Source: Bacteroidales bacterium
GTDB taxonomy: Bacteria; Bacteroidota; Bacteroidia; Bacteroidales; UBA932
Reading direction: 5' to 3'
DNA: 16,198 nucleotides
Assembly (NCBI GenBank): GCA_017555445.1
Contig: JAFZGK010000098.1
Coordinates: forward strand, 1-16,198
In this document: positions 1-5,660 of the stretch, one piece after another
How positions within the stretch are numbered: position 1 is the first letter of the stretch
Layout: each line of letters opens with the position of its first letter
Made by a program: the position numbers and the translations under genes
The notes under the pieces: model-generated
The model's database searches: none
Seen by the model: only the letters and a program-made list of their open reading frames with translations
Told to the model about the DNA's origin: nothing

Positions 1-1069
1 GATCATGGCGATCCTTTGCCTTGCCAAGGATGAAGACGACCTCCGCCGTCGTATCGAGAATATCCTTCTCGGATACACTTATGACAATAAGCCTTTCACT
101 GTCAAGGATATGGGTGTTGCAGGTGCAATCGTAGTCCTTCTTAAGGATGCACTTTCACCTAACCTCGTACAGACTACCGAAAACACTCCTGCATTTGTAC
201 ATGGAGGTCCATTTGCAAACATCGCACACGGATGCAACTCAATCCTTGCTACCAAGCTTGCCATGACATTCGGCGAATATGCAATCACAGAGGCTGGTTT
301 CGGTGCAGACCTGGGTGCAGAGAAATTCTATGACATCAAGTGCCGTAAGGCCGGAATCAATCCAAAGCTCACAGTGCTTGTGGTTACAGCCCGTGCTCTC
401 AAGATGCACGGCGGCGTAGCTCAGGATATTGTAGGACAGCCGAATCTTGAAGCGCTCAAGATCGGTATCGCCAATATGGACAAACACCTTGAAAACCTTG
501 CACAGTTCGGTCAGACAGTGGTTGTTGCGTTCAACCGCTACGGCGATGACGTGAACGAGGAAATCGACTTCGTACGTCAGCATTGTGCTGAGAAGGGCAT
601 CGGCTTCGCAGTGAACAATGCCTTTGTTGATGGTGGCGCTGGAGCTGTAGAGCTTGCTGAACTCGTTGTGAAGACCATTGATGAGAATCCATCAGGCGAG
701 ATGACTCTTGCATACACAGATGAAGACGATGTAGTGACAAAGATCAATAAAGTTGCTCAGAATCAGTATGGTGCCCGCTCTGTGACATTGAGCCCAACAG
801 CCAGGAAGAAGGTTGCAATGATCGAGGAATTGGGTTATACTAAGTTCCCTATATGTATCGCTAAGACCCAATACTCCTTCTCTACAGATCCTAAACTGAT
901 CAATGTACCTAAGGACTTCAACTTCCATGTTCAGGACATCGTGATCAATGCAGGTGCGGAAATGCTGGTTGTCATTTCTGGAGAGATCATGAGAATGCCG
1001 GGACTTCCTAAGGTACCTCAGGCAATGCATATCGACATTGTAAACGGAGAAATCGAAGGATTGTCATAA
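1..1069 (+). CDS. fhs: Formate--tetrahydrofolate ligase (10-formyl-THF synthetase), C-terminal part, cut by left edge
   Basis: This cytoplasmic enzyme joins formate to tetrahydrofolate using ATP, giving 10-formyl-THF for purine and formyl-Met synthesis. The frame is open from base 2, and about 354 residues are visible before the TAA at 1067-1069. Family members are about 555-560 residues (from memory), so roughly the first 200, including the nucleotide-binding P-loop, lie outside the window. Recognisable family stretches, counted from the first visible Met at base 5, are [16 protein letters not shown] (35-50), [16 protein letters not shown] (64-79), [10 protein letters not shown], the RALKMHGG segment, and the C-terminal [17 protein letters not shown]. 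No frameshift or internal stop is seen. The gene ends at a strong hairpin shared with the convergent dehydrogenase gene. The Met at base 5 is internal to the family alignment, not the true start. Identity is near certain. Confidence 0.96.
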   Translation, partial: IMAILCLAKDEDDLRRRIENILLGYTYDNKPFTVKDMGVAGAIVVLLKDALSPNLVQTTENTPAFVHGGPFANIAHGCNSILATKLAMTFGEYAITEAGFGADLGAEKFYDIKCRKAGINPKLTVLVVTARALKMHGGVAQDIVGQPNLEALKIGIANMDKHLENLAQFGQTVVVAFNRYGDDVNEEIDFVRQHCAEKGIGFAVNNAFVDGGAGAVELAELVVKTIDENPSGEMTLAYTDEDDVVTKINKVAQNQYGARSVTLSPTARKKVAMIEELGYTKFPICIAKTQYSFSTDPKLINVPKDFNFHVQDIVINAGAEMLVVISGEIMRMPGLPKVPQAMHIDIVNGEIEGLS

Positions 1070-1082
1070 TCCAGACTATAAT

Positions 1083-1122
1083 AAAGAAACGGTCTATACC
1101 ATCAAGTATAGACCGTTTCTTT
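1083..1122. terminator. Bidirectional rho-independent terminator between fhs and the SDR gene
   Basis: A perfect 17-bp inverted repeat (arms 1083-1099 and 1106-1122) surrounds a 6-base loop. It is followed by a T-run on the plus strand and preceded by an A-rich flank, so it can terminate transcription from both sides. The outermost base of the right arm (1122) is the last base of the convergent SDR stop codon, so that gene ends on the hairpin itself. Confidence 0.93.
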
Positions 1123-1775
1123 TATTCAGGCCACACAAAGTGTGAATTGATCGATTCTCCTCCGTCGATGACAATGCTCTGACCTGTACAGAATGTATTT
1201 ACAACTGTCATGAAATATGCCCATTGTGCTATCTCCTCCGGTTGTGCCCATTTCTTAAGGGGAGTCTGATCCATTATCTCCTGCCAGAGCTCGGGATCAT
1301 TGACTACGCAGTCATTCAACGGGGTGTAGACTCCGCCTGGATCTATGCTGTTGCATGTAGCACCGAATTCTGCAACTCTCTGAGCGACATTCTTCGTATA
1401 GGCGATGACACCGGCCTTGCTTGCGCAGTATTCAGGGAACTCGGCTCCGGTGTGTCCGCTGGCTGATCCGATATTGAGAATCGACCTTATGTTCTTCTGG
1501 ACACCGTACTTCTCCGTAATACGGATAAGTGCCTTTAGATTGATGTCTATATCGTCCTCATTCTGAGTTCCAGCATTATTTATAAGTATCTGGACATCAT
1601 TTATTTCAGGCAGATTATCTATATCTCTGATATCACATGTCAGATGTTCATAGCCATCATGAGATATTGAGGATGAAGCTCTGTCAATTCCGATGACCTC
1701 ATGTCCGTTTTCAAGAAATAGAAGAGCAATGGCTCTGCCGATGCCTTGAGATGTACCTGTTATCAATACTTTCAT
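1122..1775 (-). CDS. Short-chain dehydrogenase/reductase (SDR), classical type, substrate unknown
   Basis: A 217-residue NAD(P)-dependent oxidoreductase with a Rossmann fold, probably soluble and cytoplasmic. The whole classical SDR signature is visible: the TGTSQGIG dinucleotide loop (6-13), NNAG (66-69), catalytic Ser104 in NIGSASG, and YCASK with Tyr116 and Lys120, followed by SIDPGGVYTPL. An Asp at 31, at the end of the second beta strand, suggests NAD(H) preference over NADP(H). At 217 residues it is somewhat shorter than the usual 245-260; the loop between beta2 and NNAG is compact. The start is fixed by MKVLITGTSQ and overlaps the end of the upstream transporter gene by 4 bases (ATGA at 1772-1775), which points to translational coupling. 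The substrate cannot be read from sequence. Its place in the operon beside a queuosine-precursor transporter gives no firm clue. Confidence 0.9.
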   Translation of the reverse strand: MKVLITGTSQGIGRAIALLFLENGHEVIGIDRASSSISHDGYEHLTCDIRDIDNLPEINDVQILINNAGTQNEDDIDINLKALIRITEKYGVQKNIRSILNIGSASGHTGAEFPEYCASKAGVIAYTKNVAQRVAEFGATCNSIDPGGVYTPLNDCVVNDPELWQEIMDQTPLKKWAQPEEIAQWAYFMTVVNTFCTGQSIVIDGGESINSHFVWPE

Positions 1776-2437
1776 GATCTGATCTTTTTAAGGAATGCTA
1801 TTGTGGCATAGGCCAGAGGAGTTCCGAAAAGTGCTTCGATGCCGAGCTTCATGAAATACTGCATGGCAATCATGAGCAGAAGGTCTCGGACAGTCACAGT
1901 GCCGGCAAAGGCAATCAGTACAAATGGTACGGTATCAAGTACATAACCTACCATGGAACTTCCTATTGTTCTGACCCACAGATGCTTTCCATTGGTTCTA
2001 CGCTTGATCTTGTCCATTATGTAGGCATTGGAAAGCTCTCCTAGAAGGAAGCCGACAAGCGAAGCCAGCACAATTCGTGGAACGTATGAGAAGATGGTAT
2101 TATATGCAGTCGCGGTAGCATCCAGATAGTCAGGTGAGGGGAGCCATACTCCTATCTGTGTGCAGATTACCATCAGTATGTTGCAGAACAATGTCAGAAT
2201 GATTGTTCTCCTCGCAGTGCGATATCCCCATATCTCCGTAAGTACATCACCGAGCATGTAGGCGAATGGGAAGGTAATTGTGCCTGCATCGAAATAGAAG
2301 AGGTCAAAGATACCTATCACTTTCACAGCCATTATGTTCGAAACCAGATAACTGGTGACGAACAAGGCTGTGACTATGATAAGCGTAAGATTGTCTGTTT
2401 CTCGGTTTTTTAAAGGGTTTTCCGACACCTTGTTCAT
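1772..2437 (-). CDS. yhhQ: Queuosine-precursor transporter, YhhQ/VUT family
   Basis: A 221-residue inner-membrane protein. The family imports precursors of the tRNA base queuosine (preQ0 or preQ1). About six hydrophobic segments are seen, roughly at 18-36, 40-60, 77-98, 118-140, 157-180 and 188-216. Family hallmarks are the TFPFAYMLGDVLTEIWGY block (55-72, with Asp64 and Glu68 within a helix), the SLVGFLLGELSNAYIMDKIK block (126-145) and GYVLDTVPFVLIA (164-176). Length is normal. It lies 16 bases after the amylase gene and overlaps the SDR start by 4 bases, so it is very probably co-transcribed with both. I looked for a preQ1 riboswitch in front of it, but the 16-base gap leaves no room. Confidence in the family is high; the exact transported precursor is not known. 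Confidence 0.92.
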   Translation of the reverse strand: MNKVSENPLKNRETDNLTLIIVTALFVTSYLVSNIMAVKVIGIFDLFYFDAGTITFPFAYMLGDVLTEIWGYRTARRTIILTLFCNILMVICTQIGVWLPSPDYLDATATAYNTIFSYVPRIVLASLVGFLLGELSNAYIMDKIKRRTNGKHLWVRTIGSSMVGYVLDTVPFVLIAFAGTVTVRDLLLMIAMQYFMKLGIEALFGTPLAYATIAFLKKIRS

Positions 2438-2453
2438 AATCTTATGATTTATA

Positions 2454-3896
2454 TTACTTCTTTACAATGATATATGTAGTCTCCGGTTGTGCTGTACCCT
2501 TGAGGACACCGTTCTCCACCTTGAACTCATTGCCGTATACAAGATCAGCATAAACGCCATCTGCAAGGGAAGTTGCAGCTTCCACTGAATTTGCATCAAG
2601 TGAGAAATTGATGACAGCAACACCCTTGTCGCCACGGTTAACTACGATAACTTCACCGTCTTCAGCAATCTGGATATCCTCAGTCTGACCTTTCATAGCC
2701 TGACGGAACTTGTTGACTGCCACGACCTCAGGGTGGAAGAATTCGTCATTTCCGCGAGCACCGAGAAGATTGTCGCCGAAATAGTTCTCACGTGTAGAAT
2801 TCATCGGACGGCTATAGAAGAGAGGTGTACCGTTCTGACGTGCAGTAAGGAATACCCAACCTGTACGGATCTGCGAATCAGTAAGACCTGCGCTCTCATT
2901 GGCATTGCAATATGTGTCATGGCTTTCTACCCATGTTGTAAGATGCTCAGGAGCAGCTCTGTGATACCATGAAAGAACGTCGATATCCTTTGCGCTTCTC
3001 TTTGCAAGGACCTCACGGATTACATGTCCGTAAGTTGATGCTGTCTGGCCGAAGTAGCTTGCATACTCCTCCTCAGGCACGTTTCTGTCCTGAAGAACCT
3101 CACCATACACGAAAAGGCTGTCATACGGAATGGCAAGTGAAACTCCAAGAACCTCCTTACGGCCTGTAGCAACATCCCAGAAATCGTTTTCAGTCACTCC
3201 AGCCTCTGTATCGAGAGGATCAGAATGTACTCCGATGTGCTTTGCAGTGTCATAACGGAAGCCGCGTACACCCATCTTGACAAGCTTGTTCACGAACTCC
3301 ATATAATACTTCTGGAAAAGAGGGTTCTCTGTGTTTACGTCAGGAAGACCTCCTACACCCTGATGTGTGCACTGTGCACGGTCATTATAGTCATTGATAT
3401 CCTTGAGACCGTTGGTATGGAACATCTTGTCACGTCCGCCTACAGCTGCATAAAACTCGTCAGTCACAAGGTCGATATTGAATGCGGTGTGGTTTGGAAG
3501 TACATCCACAAGGACGCGGATATCATATTTCTTCGCAGAGTCAAGCATCGCCTTCATTTCCTCCTCAGTACCGACAATATTGTTACCGATTGTCCAGTCA
3601 GTAGGCTGATAATAGTGGTACCAGTTACCTGCCTTGTCGTCAAGAATCTTGATATTTCCGCCCTCTGGACTGAAACAAGCATTTACAGGTGATGTCTGGA
3701 GCATTGTGAAGCCGGCATCAGCAATCTGCTTCATGTTGGCTGCGATAGTAGGGAAGTTCCAGCTCCATACATGAAGGATTGTCTCAGTGTTGGTAGCGTT
3801 CGGATCATGTGTCATACGGTCTACATAGCTGGTAGCCGTATTTGAAGTACATGCCACAAAGCCGAGGCATGCGATAATCGATAAAAACTTATTCAT
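2454..3896 (-). CDS. Secreted alpha-amylase lipoprotein, GH13 (subfamily 28-like)
   Basis: A 480-residue glycoside hydrolase predicted to cut alpha-1,4 glucan bonds in starch or maltodextrin. The N-terminus is a lipoprotein signal peptide (MNKFLSIIACLGFVAC, lipidated Cys16). The residues after Cys16 are not acidic, so there is no Bacteroidetes surface-export signal and a periplasmic location is more likely. GH13 conserved regions are intact: DVLPNH (131-136), GFRYDTAKH with nucleophile Asp216, VYGEVLQD with acid/base Glu266, and VESHD with Asp327. The stretches LQTSP, NWYHYYQPTDWTIGN, TASTYGHVIR, TWVESHDTY and TPLFYSRP are strikingly like Bacillus subtilis AmyE (subfamily GH13_28, from memory). 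The protein is shorter than AmyE and has no obvious C-terminal starch-binding module, ending after a short beta domain. No SusC/SusD pair is nearby. It lies 32 bases after the unknown 154-aa gene and 16 bases before the transporter. Confidence 0.93.
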   Translation of the reverse strand: MNKFLSIIACLGFVACTSNTATSYVDRMTHDPNATNTETILHVWSWNFPTIAANMKQIADAGFTMLQTSPVNACFSPEGGNIKILDDKAGNWYHYYQPTDWTIGNNIVGTEEEMKAMLDSAKKYDIRVLVDVLPNHTAFNIDLVTDEFYAAVGGRDKMFHTNGLKDINDYNDRAQCTHQGVGGLPDVNTENPLFQKYYMEFVNKLVKMGVRGFRYDTAKHIGVHSDPLDTEAGVTENDFWDVATGRKEVLGVSLAIPYDSLFVYGEVLQDRNVPEEEYASYFGQTASTYGHVIREVLAKRSAKDIDVLSWYHRAAPEHLTTWVESHDTYCNANESAGLTDSQIRTGWVFLTARQNGTPLFYSRPMNSTRENYFGDNLLGARGNDEFFHPEVVAVNKFRQAMKGQTEDIQIAEDGEVIVVNRGDKGVAVINFSLDANSVEAATSLADGVYADLVYGNEFKVENGVLKGTAQPETTYIIVKK

Positions 3897-3928
3897 AAAC
3901 GTGTGAAACTTAAAATAGTCAGAAAGTT

Positions 3929-4393
3929 TTACTCGACTGAGAGGTATTCCTCGACGAACTCCATCATGTTCTGGAGTTCTGCATTGTCTGGTGCGCTGAC
4001 AAGCACTGTGAGGAGGTCATTCTTCTCGTTTGCCTTCAGGTCGATACAGAAAAAGAAGCATGGCATTCCATCATCAGTCCACACATTGAAGCCATATGCC
4101 TTGTAGTCCTGGAACTGGAAACAGAGGATAGGCTCGTCATTGGCTGAAAGGTCAGCTTCGCTTACAACCTCTTCATATGTCCTGCTTGCTTCAATATAGG
4201 CATCCGATCCCTCCGGGATTGCTCCTATACTTATATCAATACTTCTGATATCCCTACCTGAGGCACTGATACTCATGCTATAAGACTTTGTTCCATCTAC
4301 CTCGTCAAACTCTTCTGTCTCGACATTCCATATCTCAGGAATCCTGATGGTGATTCCTTCATAATGAACCTGCTTCAATGCTATATTCTTCAT
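3929..4393 (-). CDS. Unknown 154-aa protein, first gene of the minus-strand operon
   Basis: I do not recognise this protein. It is 154 residues with no signal peptide or membrane segment, rich in Asp and Glu, and predicted cytoplasmic. It opens with alternating hydrophobic stretches (VHYEGITIRIPEIWNVETEE), continues with a second beta-rich part (YSMSISASGRDIRSIDISIG) and a helical section (40s to 80s in part), and closes with VLVSAPDNAELQNMMEFVEE. The pattern of 'IRIP..W' near the start, a central beta sheet and a final amphipathic helix resembles the PsbP/DcrB-like (DUF1795-type) fold, but this is a guess from pattern only. The start follows the promoter-like TACCTTTG by about 38 bases. It is the promoter-proximal gene of a run that includes the amylase, the transporter and the SDR. 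Confidence 0.75.
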   Translation of the reverse strand: MKNIALKQVHYEGITIRIPEIWNVETEEFDEVDGTKSYSMSISASGRDIRSIDISIGAIPEGSDAYIEASRTYEEVVSEADLSANDEPILCFQFQDYKAYGFNVWTDDGMPCFFFCIDLKANEKNDLLTVLVSAPDNAELQNMMEFVEEYLSVE

Positions 4394-4431
4394 AAAATCG
4401 TATATTTTTTCTTATAAGTCCAATAATCCTG

Positions 4432-4439
4432 CAAAGGTA
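4432..4439 (-). promoter_or_regulatory. Bacteroidetes -7 element for the minus-strand four-gene operon
   Basis: On the minus strand the bases read TACCTTTG, an exact match to the Bacteroidetes -7 consensus TAnnTTTG. A weak -33 candidate (TCTG, 4461-4464 on the minus strand) lies 21 bases upstream. The first operon gene starts about 38 bases downstream, leaving a short leader. The element lies only 13 bases from the pta -7 element on the other strand. Confidence 0.65.
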
Positions 4440-4452
4440 AAGAATTTATATG

Positions 4453-4460
4453 TATCTTCG
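4453..4460 (+). promoter_or_regulatory. Probable -7 element of the pta promoter (TTCG variant)
   Basis: TATCTTCG departs from TAnnTTTG by one base and is followed by CAG. The same TAnCTTCGCAG string occurs in front of nrdD at 5619-5629. The pta ATG is 33 bases downstream. No TTTG is seen at the expected -33 distance, so this promoter may be weaker or activator-dependent. Confidence 0.5.
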
Positions 4461-4492
4461 CAGACTGTAACGAAAAATCAATACAACAAGAT

Positions 4493-5500
4493 ATGACACT
4501 CATTGAAAGCATCATCGCACGCGCAAAGTCCAACAAGCAGCGCATCGTGCTTCCTGAGTCGCTCGAAGAGCGTACTCTTACCGCAGCAGACATGGCTCTT
4601 GCTGACGAGATTGCAGAAATCATCCTTATCGGAAACCCTGACGAGATCTTTGACCTTGCTGAAAAGCTCGGCCTCAAGAACATCGGAAAGGCTACAATCA
4701 TCGACCCTGCAACAAGCGAGAAGACAGCAGAATATGCAAACCTTCTCTATGAGCTCCGCAAGAACAAGGGAATGACTCCGGAAAAGGCTGCACAGCTCGT
4801 TCTTGACCCTCTTTATTTCGGATGTCTCATCATCAAGAGCGGAGACGCAGACGGTCAGATCAGCGGTGCCCTCTCCACAACAGGCGAGACTCTCAGACCT
4901 GCTCTCCAGATCATCAAGTGCTCTCCAGGCATCTCATGCGTAAGTGGAGCAATGCTTATGATCACCAATACTCCTGAGTATGGTGAGGACGGAGTACTCG
5001 TAGTAGGTGACGTTGCAGTTACACCTATGCCGGATGCATCACAGCTCGCACAGATTGCAGTCTGCACAGCTCAGACAGCAAAGAGCGTAGCAGGATTTGC
5101 AGACCCTAAGGTTGCCATGCTTTCATTCTCTACAATGGGATCAGCAAAGCACGAAGTTGTTGACAAAGTGATTGAAGCTACAAGACTTGCACGCGAAATC
5201 GACCCTACAATCAAGGTAGAAGGTGAGCTTCAGGCAGATGCTGCCCTCGTACCTTCTGTTGGCCAGAAGAAGGCTCCGGGTTCTGAGATCGCAGGACATG
5301 CAAACGTTCTCGTATTCCCATGCCTCGAGGTAGGAAACATCGCATACAAGCTCGTTCAGAGACTCGGAAAGGCTGACGCTATCGGACCTATCCTCCAGGG
5401 TATCGCTCGTCCGGTAAACGACCTCAGCCGCGGATGTTCTGTTGACGACATCTACAAGATGGTAGCTATCACAGCATGCCAGGCAATGGATGCTGAGTAA
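4493..5500 (+). CDS. pta: Phosphate acetyltransferase
   Basis: A 335-residue cytoplasmic enzyme that interconverts acetyl-CoA plus phosphate with acetyl-phosphate plus CoA, the first step of fermentative acetate formation. It is the short class I form, without the regulatory N-terminal domains of E. coli Pta. Family stretches are IVLPESLEERTL (18-29), ADGQISGALSTTGETLRPAL (119-138), KVEGELQADAALVPSVG (241-257), SEIAGHANVLVFPCLEVGN (264-282) and NDLSRGCSVDDI (309-320). In the last, Ser312, Arg313 and Asp319 align with the catalytic Ser-Arg and Asp of the Methanosarcina enzyme (from memory). The start MTLIESIIARA is normal for the family. Acetate kinase, often the neighbour, is not in the window: the gene is closed by its own terminator and followed by nrdD. 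It is transcribed divergently from the amylase operon. Confidence 0.97.
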   Translation: MTLIESIIARAKSNKQRIVLPESLEERTLTAADMALADEIAEIILIGNPDEIFDLAEKLGLKNIGKATIIDPATSEKTAEYANLLYELRKNKGMTPEKAAQLVLDPLYFGCLIIKSGDADGQISGALSTTGETLRPALQIIKCSPGISCVSGAMLMITNTPEYGEDGVLVVGDVAVTPMPDASQLAQIAVCTAQTAKSVAGFADPKVAMLSFSTMGSAKHEVVDKVIEATRLAREIDPTIKVEGELQADAALVPSVGQKKAPGSEIAGHANVLVFPCLEVGNIAYKLVQRLGKADAIGPILQGIARPVNDLSRGCSVDDIYKMVAITACQAMDAE

Positions 5501-5524
5501 CAGCAGATTCACATAGAAACATGC

Positions 5525-5559
5525 AAGACCGGCTGTCAGAAATGGCAGCCGGTCTTTTT
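5525..5559 (+). terminator. Rho-independent terminator of pta
   Basis: A 14-bp stem (5525-5538 with 5543-5556) containing one G-T wobble is capped by a GAAA tetraloop (5539-5542), and its 3' side runs into TTTTT (5555-5559). It lies 24 bases after the pta stop and separates pta from nrdD. Confidence 0.93.
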
Positions 5560-5618
5560 GTTAAAAAGTGTGTTGATAACTATCCGGAAAGCAGATGATG
5601 TAAACGGTATATAATGGA

Positions 5619-5626
5619 TAACTTCG
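5619..5626 (+). promoter_or_regulatory. Probable -7 element of the nrdD promoter (TTCG variant)
   Basis: TAACTTCG followed by CAG matches the Bacteroidetes -7 consensus at all but one fixed base, and matches the pta element. It lies 34 bases before the nrdD ATG and after the pta terminator, where a promoter is needed. No good TTTG lies at the -33 position. I saw no paired NrdR-box-like sequence in the 5560-5660 gap. Confidence 0.5.
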
Positions 5627-5660
5627 CAGTCCTAATAACCGATAATTAAAGACATTAAAT

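Noticed and set aside
2438..2453. preQ1 riboswitch before the queuosine-precursor transporter
   Set aside because: Only 16 bases separate it from the amylase gene, too few for an aptamer, and no such fold is apparent in the operon leader at 4394-4431.
3225..3692. A 155-codon plus-strand open frame inside the amylase gene
   Set aside because: It lies entirely antisense to a gene with intact GH13 motifs, and its translation has no recognisable domain.
4390..4701. A 103-codon minus-strand frame overlapping the start of pta
   Set aside because: It would cover both promoter elements and the pta N-terminus; its translation is low-complexity and serine-rich, typical of a shadow frame.
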